Shown here piece after piece: positions 1 to 11,477 of a stretch of DNA of 64,000 nt. The notes beneath the pieces were generated by a model. It was not told the DNA's origin, made no database searches, and was given only the letters and a program-made list of their open reading frames with translations. The DNA lies in NCBI RefSeq assembly GCF_027409185.1, contig NC_084470.1:31615501-31679500 (forward strand), in the 5' to 3' direction. The first letter of the stretch is position 1, and each line of letters opens with the position of its first letter. Position numbers and translations under genes: made by a program. This stretch comes from Cynocephalus volans. Its lineage: Eukaryota; Chordata; Mammalia; Dermoptera; Cynocephalidae.

Positions 1-2155
1 AATTGTTTCTGAAAGGAGAGCTTCTTCCGCAAAGGATCGTTGAGGACAGCAATGTCATTATCTGGTAAAGTCCTTTAGCCTTGCTGGTAGGGGACAACAG
101 GTGGCCCTTGGAACAGAAAATACTGATACAAGCATCTGGTTTCCTGGCTAACCTCTATGACGTGCACTCTGCAGCAGCTTTGCTTATGGAGTGAGAGCAG
201 AGCAGAACTCATCGGAGATGGGCTTTCCTGTTGGAATGTTGTGGGGCATTGACTTCTGGTTTTGAAGATATCGTTTGGACTTACTTTCTGGATGAGCAGT
301 GGCTTGGGCAAATGCAGTCTTGCTGCTTAGAAAGGGACAGGCTGGAATAACCACCAAAATTACCCCAAGTGGAAACTTCTGAAGCCTGTGGATTGAACAG
401 CACTCGACTTTGAAACCTCATCCATCTTAGGTTCCAACTGACTGGCTCACATAAGCTGCTTATGGGAGGAGGCACATATCACTTGACAAAACAAGAAAAC
501 AAATGCTCAGGTTTCTCACTGCTTTGCAGGAAAGGGTGGATCTGAATACGGGGCTGCTGCAGAAATTGCATTCAAGGATACTGAATGTCAACGGGGAGGA
601 GAAACCTGGCTCCGCCCAGTCCAGGTGAGCCAAGCTCACCTTGTTAGTGGAAAAAGGGATTTAAAAGTGAGTTGCCACCAGAAAGGTGTGGGTCGCCACC
701 AGGAAACACCTAATTTAAGATGTTGTCATGAGTTGATGAAGTTTGTAGGGAAAAAAAAGCGCTGAAAAGTAGAGAAAGATGTAGTGTTTTGAGGTATTCT
801 AGGGCTATTTGGAATTAAAACTTAAATCAGAACTGTTATGCAAACATTGTGGGGTGTCAGGCCAGTTAGAAGATGGTTACATGACTCCTTAGCATTTTAA
901 AAATTAGTTTAAAAATCTCCTTAGCATTCCAGACTTGAAAATGGAATGTATCTATTTTCTTAGTCCTCTTTGGGCCTGTTCCCCCCTGGTCTTGCTACTT
1001 AATCCTAGGGTATTCTCTCAGGGAGTAGGAGGGACTGGCCCAGCCTTTGATGGGTGCCAGCCTTGAGACTTTCTTCATTAGTAGATAAGGGAGAAGCTGG
1101 GCCCCACAGGACACAGCAGAGCACAGCAAAGAAGGCTGGAGCACTGTGGGTTGGTGGTGATGGGGAAGCCAGTAGTGGGCTACCCAACTGGCAGAAATTA
1201 GGAGCCACTGTGAGTGATTTTCTCGCACGATATTGCTGATGCCCACCTCTCTGCATACCTTAAATGTCCCGTCTAGCACTCTGGTTCACCTTTTACCTAA
1301 ATATCCAAATATTGTAAATTAATTTGAGGTTCTATCCTGCTTGGAATAAAGGAGGTCTGTTCTTTCTCTAATATATCTGAGGACTTTGTGGGGCAGTGCA
1401 GATGCTAACAGATGTGGTTGCTTCCTGTCACCTCCTGTACCAAACTCTTCCTCCAGGTCCCCTGTGATTACCTCTGGCCTCCAGCACTGTCTCCCCTGGG
1501 ACTTGAGCCTTCTTTGTAGTGCTTTGCTCTCTTCATAGCGCATTTTCCCAGATGTAAAACCAGCCCCCATTTGTCTCACCAGGTCTGTGCTGTTTATTGC
1601 TCTTCACTGAGGGACCCTGGGAGTAGGGAGGGGTGGAGAGGGGTGGAGAGGGGTGAGAAACCACAGAGAGCTCTCCGCCACAGGACAGGAGCCCTCTTCA
1701 AGCTGGGAAGCCGATGTCCTGGGAACCTGAGTGTCCATCACAGTGAGGCTCTCCTGTGGGTTTTTCTCCCGGCAGCCTGTTCTGCAACCACATTGCTGGT
1801 GTCCCACTATCTTCCCCCATCTTCTCCTTTCTCTTTCCTAAGTCCCACCTTCCTAACTCCTGATTTAGTCGTTTAGCCTCCTAGAAGAAATCTAAAAATC
1901 CCTTAAAGGGCATACGTAGACTTCAATGGCCCAGGCCAGTAATGTGCTAAACATGTTTGGCCTCTCTTTGTCTCTGTCTCCCTCTCCCAGACCAGTTGGA
2001 AGTACCCTATGAAAAAGCAAAAAAAAAAAAAAAAAAAATAGGTTTCTGTTTCTGATGAATCCCGTAGCCATCTCTCAGACCAACCCCCAATCAACAGCCA
2101 GATTATAAAATAGCAAATCTGATTTTCTTCCCAGTAGTTAGTGAACTGGAAAGAG
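1..2155. other. Unassigned sequence
   Basis: No gene or repeat recognised apart from the G-rich tandem (1621-1656) and an A-run (2020-2038). A small 8-bp stem (623-630 with 634-641) was seen. All ORFs are under about 100 codons with no recognisable product. Confidence 0.5.
1621..1656. repeat. G-rich 10-bp tandem repeat, about 3 copies
   Basis: gggtggagag is repeated head to tail. It offers four G-runs of at least three on one strand (possible G-quadruplex). Confidence 0.85.
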
Positions 2156-2159
2156 AGCC

Positions 2160-2300
2160 TTGATTGGAAGGCTATGGAGCCAGTGTTCCTGTCTTGACTC
2201 TGTCTCTAACAAAAATGGTGCCTTGGAAAGGGTACCTCTCCTCTCTGATCCTCAGTCTGTTTGTCTATAAATAGACTAGATAGGGTTAGATCAGCACTTT
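2160..2300 (+). mobile_element. MIR SINE, sense
   Basis: gtcttgactctgtctctaac, then ctctctgatcctcagtctgt and ctataaatagactagat follow the MIR core. Confidence 0.65.
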
Positions 2301-2339
2301 CCAAACTCTGTCTTTCAGATACTAGTTTGGCAAGATGCT

Positions 2340-3299
2340 AATGGGTGTTCCAGGGAAAATATGTTCTGGGCTTGGCTCTTGAGGACCATGCAATTCAATA
2401 AGATTGGAAAGATTTATTTGCTGCAGGACTTCTCAGATCTCTTAATAAGCTCATGCATGCTCTGATTATGCAGGAGACAGATACAATATGCAAGATTTCC
2501 AAAATATGTATTTTTTCAAAGGATCTTCCTCCAGCTGTAAGTAAGAAACCTATTAATATCCTGCAGAAATGCTGTTTATTGAGCACTGTCATTCCAGAGA
2601 ATAATTGAAGTGAGCCATCTTATCTTCTTCACATTCACGTTCCGTTGCGATCATTCTACCTGTTCAGCCTGAATGATACAACACCAGGTCAGCATGAAGG
2701 GAAGACTGGCTATTTCTTGATGGCTTTATCTCTCTCTTTCTCCTTTTGGTCAATTTTTAAAAAAAGTGCTGAACATCTCACCTTCTCAAAAATTGCAAAG
2801 CAGAGCTCTGGGGAGGTTGATAATTGCAGTGCTGTTTGTTTAGATGGCTCTGGGTTCTGTTATGGCCTACTATAGCCTGCTTCTACCTCAGTGAGCTGCA
2901 TTCATTGTCTGTTACTTGCAGCTCAGGGTTTCCATTTGAGGCATGGCTCTGATTAAGAGATTAAGAAGCCAAAGTACTAGAAAGGTTTGGTTACTCCCCT
3001 TGGCTCAGTGCCACTTTCCCACCTGGTAATTCAAAGTATAGAGTTTTATTTTCCAAAATGATTCTACATTTTTATTCACGTCCAGGTGAAAATACCTTCT
3101 TTCTAGATTTTATGATAGCAAAATTCTGGGTAAGTTTATCAAAGTGGACTTTTTTTGGGTAAGTGGGTGGGTGGATGGGAGGTACATAGTTTCTTCTACA
3201 GGGCTGGTTCTCTAAGAACATACTTGGCCTGCTAGTTGGGTAATTCAGTACTAATTAGAGGCAAGATCCTGAGAAACATTCTGAAGCTGTAGAAGAAGC
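2340..3299. other. Unassigned sequence
   Basis: No recognised repeats or coding signal. A T-rich, GGTGG-type run at 3150-3180 is unremarkable. Confidence 0.5.
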
Positions 3300-3900
3300 T
3301 GGTGTACTGTGCAGCTCTGACTTCATGCCAATGACCTAGCAAAAGTTCTCTCCCAACTTTCTCCATACCAAGTTGCTTTCAGGGCTGGTTTCTTCTCTCT
3401 CCTTCCCTTATCAGCTTACCCATACCTAGTGTTCTCTTGCCATTAGATATCTCTGGGGTCAAGAAGACATTGGATGTGCATAGTCAGTCTAAGGACTGAG
3501 GGACTTTAGTGGATGCTGTGAAGAGTCACCCAGATCAGGAATGAGAATGTGTACCCCATCCCCCCCACTATGCCCAGTTGCTAGAAGTACAGCCAGCAGA
3601 CAGTTGTCAGCCCCATAAAGGAACTGACTTGGCTAAAGAGAGCTTTCTTGACCAAGGTCAACTGATCCCAAGACTGGATGGCTCTTCAGAATTATTCCTC
3701 AACTTGGAATAATTCTGAAGAGCCATCCCAGCTTCAGAACCCCCGGTGGTCTTCATTAAGACTGCATCGCAGCTGACTTTTTTCTGTCCCAATCCTGCTT
3801 CCTTTTCTTCCTCCATAGTTGTTGGTCCTTAAAAAATAATCCTGCATGCTAATCTTTGTCTTAGCATCTGCTTCCTAGGAAACCCAACATATAGTAGAGA
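3300..3900 (+). mobile_element. LTR-like old repeat, with preserved 3' end
   Basis: The end ctaatctttgtcttagcatc, tgcttcctaggaaacccaac is also found, diverged, at 40130-40175. The 5' limit is unclear. It hosts the 23-bp hairpin. Confidence 0.4.
3676..3728. repeat. Perfect 23-bp inverted repeat with 7-nt loop
   Basis: The left arm 3676-3698 (starts ggatggctcttc, ends attattcc) is the exact reverse complement of 3706-3728; the loop is tcaactt. Pairing stops abruptly on both sides (T/C outside, T/T inside). No repeat family recognised. Perfect arms suggest a recent template-switch inversion or a hairpin-forming sequence. Confidence 0.95.
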
Positions 3901-4854
3901 CTTAATATATTACGAATTCCTGGAGGATACTTGTATTTTAAAGAAATGCTATAGTGTTAGGGTTACACTTAACTGAAAAGAATAAGTTCAGTTGCTTGGC
4001 AATGTGACATCTGGGAGGGAATGGGAGAGGGGGTTGTTTATGCATGCAGAAAGAAGGAAAGTTTTTATTTTTGTTTTTTCTTTTAATCATTAGTACTTTC
4101 TGTGTCTTGTTTCAAACATTCTTTTCTAATTGGAAGTCATAAAGATATTATTCTTTATTTTCTTCTAAACATTTGGATGTTTTGCCATTGGCAATTCCAG
4201 TTAGAATTGATTTTATGTGTTTTTTTCATTTTTACAATGTACAAAAAGTCAGGTAAAACTACACATATGCTGTCTTGGGATATAAACATTTGTGACAAAA
4301 CTACATATAGAAGAAAGGGAATGATAAGTGCAAAATTCATGGTTATTATTGCTTTGGTGAGTGGAAGCAGGGGCCAGAATGAAGAATAATATACAAGTCA
4401 CTTAGACGGAACTGGTAAGGCTCTAATACTTCAGTCAGGTGGAATGCTCATGGGGTGTCCACTTTTACGATCAAGCTGTACGATTTACCCATACTTTACA
4501 TATATTCTCTGTGTGTCAATATTATGTGTCCTTTTTAAGAGAGAAAATGATAAGAGAGGAAGTGAAGACAGCAGGAACCAAGAGCTCACCGTTTTGCTAT
4601 AAAGGGTGCTAGAGAGATGGGCAGTAGCTGGAGTGCAATGTGGAAGTCAAGCAAGGTTATTTTTAAAGATGTGAGACTTTACAGCATATTCGTATGCAGA
4701 TAAGAAAATCCAGCAGAGCAAGAAAAATTTAAAATGCAGGAGGGAATAGGGATATTTGGAGGAGCATTGCCCTGCATCTTTTTGCAAGGCATTTTTCCTG
4801 GGTTATAGCTTTCACCTCTATTATATCAACAGTCCCTGTGAATTGCATGTCTCA
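3901..4854. other. Unassigned AT-rich sequence
   Basis: Nothing recognised; probably decayed repeats. Confidence 0.45.
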
Positions 4855-4915
4855 TCTATTTATTCATTCATGCTTATTGATAAATATTATTGAGCTTTTC
4901 TTAGCTGCCAGGAGC
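4855..4915 (-). mobile_element. L2 3' terminus, antisense fragment
   Basis: atttattcattcatgcttat and attattgagcttttcttagc match the antisense L2 end. Similar antisense stubs occur at 18758-18825 and 59015-59090. Confidence 0.5.
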
Positions 4916-5149
4916 TCATGCATGAATGCAGTCAGTAGTGAGATTCCTTCAGCCACCTATGCTCCTGAGCTTGCTGCTGAGGGATCCTCCCTAATCTATG
5001 GAACAGCTAGTTGCCCAAGAGCCCAGATCTGACTCCACCCACCTGCCCTGCCTCTGCAGGAACCAGTCCTCTCACTGACTGGCTTGGTAAGACCTGCTTT
5101 CTCTCTGATTTTTCAAAGTTTTTTCTGCCTTCGTCCCACTGCACTCGCA

Positions 5150-5475
5150 GTTGTTCATGCCTGTGGTTCTCTATCCCCTGATGAATTCCTACCCCTCCTT
5201 TTCATGTCTTAGCTTACATACCATTCTCTCCAAGAGGCCATCACTCCAGTTTCTCCCCTTCGCCCTACCTCTAGCACCTATATTTTATCAGCCTTCTACT
5301 CTTGCTCATATGACCCTCATTCACAATCCTTCACGGTACTGCAATTGCAAATATATATCTATTTGTCCATCTCCCTGGTTAAACAAGCACACGCCATGAG
5401 GGTAGGGGCTGTGGCTGCTTTGTTTCCCCTTGTATGATTATCTGAGTGTGTTTAACATGGCAAGTGCTCAACAGA
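5150..5475 (+). mobile_element. LINE2 (L2) 3' region, sense
   Basis: Pattern of ccaagaggccatcactccag, catctccctggttaaac, catgagggtaggggctgtgg and aagtgctcaacag fits L2. Confidence 0.7.
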
Positions 5476-5764
5476 CATGCTGTGGTCTCTGTCCTCTCGC
5501 TGCTTCCATTCCACTTTTGAGATAAAATTGAAGTCAGCAAGAAAAGAAAGTTGGACATAGATGAGGAACTAATTCTTAATCCAGTTTTGCTTTTATTACA
5601 GTTACAGTGTTTGGTTTAAGTGGCTACTCAGCAGTTTTTTAAAAAATGAACTAATTGTGAAATCAGAGCATGTTAGAGCTGGAAGGGACCCAGGAAGGCC
5701 TCATGGAAATATCTCTAGGGTACAGAATGACAGACAACAGGAAAAGGAACAAACAGCAAGAGCT

Positions 5765-5986
5765 AAAAACAACTATTTACTAAGTGCTTAATATGCATTA
5801 GCCTTGTGCTAACAACTTTATGTACATGACCTAATGTAATCCTTTTGAATTTCCTGAGAGTAGGTTCTATTAGCCTTAGTTTACTGTTGAACTGAAACTA
5901 TAAGAGGTAATGTACTCTGCCTAAGATTATATATATCTAGTAAGCGGTGGTGCCAAGACTGTAGGCCAGATCTGCCTGAATCTAAA
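5765..5986 (-). mobile_element. MIR SINE, antisense
   Basis: tttactaagtgcttaatatg, gacctaatgtaatccttttg and agtaagcggtggtgccaaga are the antisense MIR core. It abuts two MER5-type MITEs. Confidence 0.75.
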
Positions 5987-5987
5987 A

Positions 5988-6122
5988 CAGTGCTTCCCCA
6001 ACTTTCATGTGGGTGCACCTGGGGATTCATTAAGATGGAAATTGTACTCAGTAGACCTGAGCTTCTGTGTTGCTGGTGATGCTGATGTTTCTGGTCCCGG
6101 GGACACCCTTTGGGAACCATTG
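5988..6122 (+). mobile_element. hAT-Charlie MITE, MER5A-like
   Basis: cagtgcttccccaactttca at the start, gtgatgctgatgtttctggt, and an end resembling the inverted terminus (ctttgggaaccattgg). Confidence 0.75.
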
Positions 6123-6127
6123 GTCTA

Positions 6128-6305
6128 TCTCAGCACTTTTTAAACTTTAATACGCATCTGAATCACATAAGGGTGTTATAAAAAATTCAGATTCTGATCC
6201 ACTGAGTCTGAGATGGGGCTTGGGATTCTGTGGTTTTTACAAGCTTCCAGTTGACTCTAATTTCTGCTCATCCATGGACTATGCTTTGAGCAGCAAAGCT
6301 CTTAC
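6128..6305 (+). mobile_element. hAT-Charlie MITE, MER5A-like (second, tandem)
   Basis: cagcactttttaaactttaa, cgcatctgaatcacataagg and gatccactgagtctgagatg; a second MER5-type element in the same orientation directly after the first. Confidence 0.7.
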
Positions 6306-7129
6306 ATACCCCAAATTCAATTGCATTTGGAGATGGAGTCTTGCCTGGGTCTCAGATCCTTCCCATTGCTGACAGCCAGAGCATTCGCTGACAGTGATCA
6401 TGCTATCAGTGGTAACTGAAGCTGTCTTTGAAATGAACAAAAATCCACCCTTTTGTTAACCACCTCTGAAGGAGAAGGGCAGGGGTGGCCTAGAAAGCTA
6501 ATGAGGTCTCGAGTGAGAACAAGATTTTGTGTGATGTCAAAGAGGAGACCTGCAAGACATGCCAAGTTAATGTGAATATTGAGTACAGATGCAGTCCTCC
6601 ACCCTTCCCAACATTTCAAAGCAATGTGGCGTCACCAGCTCTAAAAAACCCACGGTTCATAATGAAACTTGTAATCAGGTGAGTCTTGTTTTGTTCTGAG
6701 TCCATTCACACTGTTTCCCACAGTCCCTCGCTTGGTGACTTCAGGGGCACACTCGTGGGTGAATTCTGGGAACTCTAACTGATCTTTCAGGTTTACATAA
6801 AGTGGGTTTACTCCCCTCAGAGTACACCACTTGCTTTCTTGTAAATCTTCTCTCTTGTTCAGAGGGGGGTGGGGGGAACTGGCTTTCATTACTGATTAAT
6901 ACTTTTAGGGCCCGCAGGTATTGTACACTCTAGTATCTTCTCTCAATCTCTCATCATATGTGAATGCAGAGAAGATGCTGCTGAGAGAATTGCCAAGGGC
7001 AGATAACTGGGAGGCTGGGCACACTCGTGAACTTCATATCCTAGTATTCTGCTCACAAACTTGATTAGAAAAATGAGTGGCCTGATCATAGTCCAGTTGA
7101 ATTCAGCCTAGATTTTCACTGATGTCCAC
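6306..7129. other. Unassigned sequence
   Basis: No repeat or gene recognised; short ORFs only. Ends at the tRNA-Ile SINE. Confidence 0.45.
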
Positions 7130-7221
7130 TTTTTTTTTTTTCCTGGCTAGTACAAGGATCGTACCAAGACCTTGGTGTTATCAGTACCACGCTCTAACCA
7201 ACTGAGCTGACCTGCCAGCTG
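7130..7221 (-). mobile_element. Monomeric tRNA-Ile-like SINE
   Basis: Read on the minus strand it is a tRNA-like body of about 75 bp: box-A-like ggtcagctcagttggtta, the central ctgataacaccaaggt typical of tRNA-Ile (anticodon loop GAT), then box-B-like sequence and a poly(A) tail (T-run 7130-7141). Tail and diverged acceptor arms make it a SINE, not a tRNA gene. It probably belongs to the same tRNA lineage as the dimeric SINEs. Confidence 0.85.
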
Positions 7222-7399
7222 GAAGCTTACTTTTTGAATAAGATGGATTCCCCTTCTTGTCCAGTGAACCAGACAAGGTGAAGGGCATGTGCTGAAGGAC
7301 AGCTCCACTTGAATACTTAGAAACCACCAGATAAGGAGAGCATCTAAGATCGGGATGGAAAGAGGTGTTTGCACTGCTTTACATCACAACGTGGAAATC

Positions 7400-7640
7400 A
7401 AGGAACTGGAAGCATGTGGACTTTGGAGTCTGACAGACTTGGATTTGAGTTCTAGCCCCCTCGTTTATTAGTGATGTGGCCTTGAGCAGGCTATTTTACC
7501 TCTTAAGATTTTGTTTTTCTCATCTGTACATAGGGATAATACAACTAACATCACGTTGTGAGTATGAGAATTAGATCTCACGACATAAGCAAACCCCTTT
7601 GCACCTGCAGTGCTGGATGTGCTCCATAAGAATTAACCCT
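7400..7640 (+). mobile_element. MIR SINE, sense
   Basis: Nearly full-length: actttggagtctgacagact, tagtgatgtggccttgagca, ctcatctgtacatagggata, gtgagtatgagaattagatc. Confidence 0.85.
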
Positions 7641-7739
7641 TCTCCTCTCCTCTTCTTTACCCTTCCCTTTCTTGATTCCAAGTGCAACAAGAAAAAATTA
7701 TCAGGCTGTGCAAAATGATAGTTTCAAAGCGTTTTGTGC

Positions 7740-8480
7740 CAAGGTCCATTTAGGTTCCAAAATTCTCCCATTCCACCGCTTATTTCTGTGTTCTCGCCAT
7801 CTGATGTGTATCTGCACGTCTCTCTGATTACATACTGCTGTCACTCAGAGCGCCGGCAGACAGCAACAGATTCTGTTACAACAGCTGATTGTACAGGCCT
7901 GCCCCGGCGTTGGATCAGCGAAGATTCCTCTCAGACCCCGAAGGAACTGCACTCCTGCCCAACTTTATTTTAAGAAATTGGTTGCTTTATTTACAAAGAG
8001 ATCCTTCCAAAAGATTTCCCAGCAGAACATAAATTGGTGATTTTGTGCAAAAGAATTAAAAACCAGGTTCCAACCGTGTCGTTTATGGAGGTCTGCCACG
8101 TGTGCAATACAGACAACGCAAGGCCTTAATGCTTTACTAGATTGGAATCATTTCTGGCACTTACGCATTTTGATGAAATTTGTTCAATTTTCTGGGTGTG
8201 TTTTATATGAAAAAATTAAATGTTTTCTGGCAGTTCTATTAAGTAGACACCGGAAACATCTCTGGATAATTTAGTGCTCAGAAATCCATGATACAGCATT
8301 TATTTAATCCACCAATTGAGAGCCATATTGCAGCGATTCTCTTTTCTTCTGGGCCACATATGATCATCATAACTGTATGTGAAGAGTGAACCTGAAGCAG
8401 GGACATTTTCTTTTTTGTTAGGGAAACAAGCCTACATCAACATTCACTTTGCCATTGTGTGATTAGTAAAAGTTGTCTCA
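7740..8480. other. Repeat-free block, candidate conserved non-coding element
   Basis: No repeat family recognised. Mixed composition with unusual CpGs (agcgccggcagac, gccccggcgttggatcagcg) followed by AT-rich, non-repetitive text (ctttactagattggaatcat, tttatttaatccaccaattg). The ORFs are short. This look is typical of deeply conserved enhancers, but conservation cannot be tested here. Confidence 0.35.
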
Positions 8481-8787
8481 CCTGGGTAGATGCGGCCCCA
8501 CAGATTCTCAGTTTGGCAAACACGGCCAGCTGAATCCCGGCATTCTCCCATGCTCAGCCAGTCCTTTTGTGCAGTGCACGGGTCGAGCAACCATACTGAG
8601 AGTTCCTTAGTTAATCCTGGGGTGTCCCCTTCTCACCCAAATGAGAATGGTGCCTTTGCTTTGGGCTTCCTGATCTTTCCTTCCTAAAGCTCTACTCTCT
8701 GAATTAATTTTCTTTTCTCCACAAATTGGCCACAAGTATCTTGATTCTAAGAACAAGATATTTTTTTTTCTCAGCTCCTCAGCTCTT

Positions 8788-8865
8788 AATTCATGAGTAT
8801 TTATTGAGCATTTCATGTATGCCAGCACATAGAAGGTCTTTAGTAAATGTCTGTTGAATGATTAA
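8788..8865. mobile_element. L2 terminus stubs, head-to-head
   Basis: An antisense L2-end phrase (agtatttattgagcatttca) is followed at once by a sense one (agtaaatgtctgttgaatga). Confidence 0.45.
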
Positions 8866-10164
8866 TAGTGTATTTATCATGATCACAGTGAAAATAAATT
8901 CAGTCCACTTTAGGTCCTGGAGATGACATTTGTCATATTGCGGAGAGAAGGAAAGAGACCCTTTCTTCCATCCTGTTCACGTTTCCCCAGTGTCTGGGAG
9001 GATAGATATCTGTTTCATAGTCTTCAACTGCAGGGTAACAACAATTCTCTTAGGGGAGAGAAATGCATTTGGAGTAAACACAAAAGGATGAATTTGCAAC
9101 AAATTTAGTGAAAGGCTGTTAATAGATACAGGGTGTGAATCTGAAAAATTCTCAAAGGTCACATTTGTCTCCAAGGGCCTCTCTCAAGTTGCATCCTGAA
9201 ATTCCTTCATTAGACATGATTTTGGGATGCTCTCATGCTGAGTTGACCTTGAAAAGGGTTTGCCCTTATATTTCCACCCTCATCCTTTTAAATTAGAAAT
9301 AGAGGAAAAAGGGAAATCAGATGCCATGGTACACAGAGAAAAGGAGGGAAAACATTGTAGAGAAGGCTGCAACTTTCTAAAAGCTTTTAAAACCAGTATT
9401 TCAGGCTTTGGGATACATTTAAGTCCAAACGACCAAGAACTGAACAACCCATCCTTCTTCGTTTTCATAGGGGAAGATCTACTAAGGGGCAGAGGACTGA
9501 AAAAAGCAGACGGCAGGACTTTCCCTAAACTTTGCCCCTGAAAAGCACTTATCAAAAACTTACCACTGGAGTTTCTTCTTTGGGATGAGATGGTGTAGGG
9601 GTAAAGGACACCACTGTTGCATTTCTGAGTGGCCAGGGTAAGGGATGGTTAGTTGAACATCTTCTTCCAGGGGTTCCTGGTTATGGTCCATGAATTTTAG
9701 AACCACCAACCCTGCCCTTTTGTTCTAGCCTATTCTTTCAACTCATTCTTAGCTGCCTGTGTTCATTTTTCCCTCCACCCTACTTATTGCTCCATCTGCT
9801 TTTCATGAGTCATGGCTCAGGGAGGAGGAACAAGAGGGACCAAAAAACAAATTAAGAGCATCTTTCATCTCTGGATCACACACAGCTTTTAAACAGGAGT
9901 TAATCCTCCCAATTTCCCTGTGAACTTAGGAAGCTTATTAACACCTTTGACATCCCAGAGGATTCAGAGATTAAGTGCCTTTCTGGTAGAGCAGAGAAAT
10001 GGGCTTCCTGATTTCCCTCATCATTAGGGGTCTCTCCCTAGTTTTCTCTTTCTCCTCTTTCTCTCCAACAGAGCTCCTCGAGGGGGGAAGCCAACGCTTT
10101 ACCTCCAGTGACTGGCACTAGATAGAGTCACATGGGAGAATAAACCCCAAGTCTACTGTTCTTT
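8866..10164. other. Unassigned sequence with duplicated segment A
   Basis: Apart from 9085-9175 nothing is recognised. Two opposed ORFs of 91-93 codons at 9260-9555 are mutual shadows with no recognisable product. A possible decayed antisense MIR lies at about 9905-10010. Confidence 0.45.
9085..9175. repeat. Diverged 91-bp duplicated segment, copy A
   Basis: Aligns to 10316-10406 over its full length with roughly three-quarters identity and about one compensating indel pair. Shared stretches include agtgaaaggct and gtctccaag. No known repeat family recognised. Confidence 0.8.
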
Positions 10165-10500
10165 CCGGTAGAAAAAGCCCTGGACTTGCAGCCAGAAATC
10201 CCAGGTTCAAATCCGGACACTGTCACTTTATATGGACAAAGTACATCTGTTCTCTGAACCTCATTTTCCTTATCTATAAAATGGGAATAATAGATGTAAT
10301 TGGCATACACATGAGAGGAAGAATTTCCAACAAATTCAGTGAAAGGCTATCAATAGGTACAGTGTGTGAATTTGAGAGTGGTCTCAAAGCCACGCTCGTC
10401 TCCAAGTTTACTTCCTGGGATTGTTCTGGGGATTAAAAGAAACAATATACATGAAAGGGCCAACCAGATGCTTAGCACATCCTAGGTACTTTATTAAGAG
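10165..10500 (+). mobile_element. MIR SINE, sense, interrupted at 10316-10406
   Basis: The 5' part (cagccagaaatcccaggttc, ctcattttccttatctataa, aatgggaataatagatg) and 3' part (ttctggggattaaaagaaac, ccagatgcttagcacatcc) are in order but separated by the 91-bp duplicated segment. Confidence 0.8.
10316..10406. repeat. Diverged 91-bp duplicated segment, copy B (inside a MIR)
   Basis: Partner of 9085-9175. It lies between the 5' part of a MIR (10165-10305) and what looks like the 3' part of the same MIR (10407-10500), so it appears to have been inserted. Confidence 0.75.
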
Positions 10501-11477
10501 TCGTCAATGAGATGAAAGAAGAGTGAGCAACATCTCAGAAGTGAGACCAGGAATGCCCTTCTCTGGGCACATAGAAGAAAATTACTTACTTACTGAAAAT
10601 ACTTTTAATGCAAAAGAACATCCTTCTGATATCCAAATACCTTCTCCCTTTCCTCCTGTGACTAAAATGCCTTGAGCCCATGACAAAGCTTACCTTGCCC
10701 TCCCTCCACGCCCCAATTTCAGGAAGGTATCACAAGAGTCATGAGCAATCGCAGAAGCACTGCTGAGGGGAAAGAGAAATGATATGAAGAATGATAAGGA
10801 AAGGAACACAGGAGAGAAATGGAACACAGAGAAGTGGAGCTTAGTGAAGGTGGGCAGTTTCTAACATCTGCTCCACTACTATGCCATTCTGCCCTGGGCT
10901 GGAGAACAGTGGTGGTGGGTGGGTGGATAAGCACAGCTATGATAATCTGACTTTACACCAGCTTTGTAGACACCAAGGCATTATGTAGCAAATGTTTATC
11001 CTGGGACCTAGTCATATCCATTAGGATTAGTGCATTTCTCCAAGTACAGAAAAACAGGCAAAGAGTAGTTTAAATGAGTACCCACGCCACAGACGTCAAA
11101 GGTTGGCAGTCTAGGACTAGTGCAACGGCCCAAGGAGTTTTAAAAGTCTGAGCCCCTTTGCAATTTCCTGCCTTGCCAAACTTGACGTATGGCATTTGCA
11201 CTTGAGATAGCGCTACATGCACTGGCTATCATATGCACACCCAGACAGAAGAAGTGCAAAAGGGCAAACAGGAAACCGGATTCTATATTAGAAATTGGAA
11301 AGAAAAAAAGTTGCCCAGTAACCATCAGCTCTCCTCTTATTGGCCAGAATTGTGTCATATGGCCCCCTCTGGCTGCAGGGGAGTCTGGGTAAGAGAGTTC
11401 TGTATATGTACCATGTCAACTCTTTCCTCTGTTTATATTAACACCTCTTCAGCAAAATCTGCATTGCTCTCTTTAGA
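10501..11477. other. Unassigned sequence
   Basis: No gene. The stretch ccagaattgtgtcatatggc (about 11343) resembles part of a common old repeat that I cannot name. Confidence 0.4.

Noticed and set aside
7130-7221. Functional tRNA-Ile gene
   Set aside because: Arms are mispaired and a genomic poly(A) tail follows, so it is a SINE.
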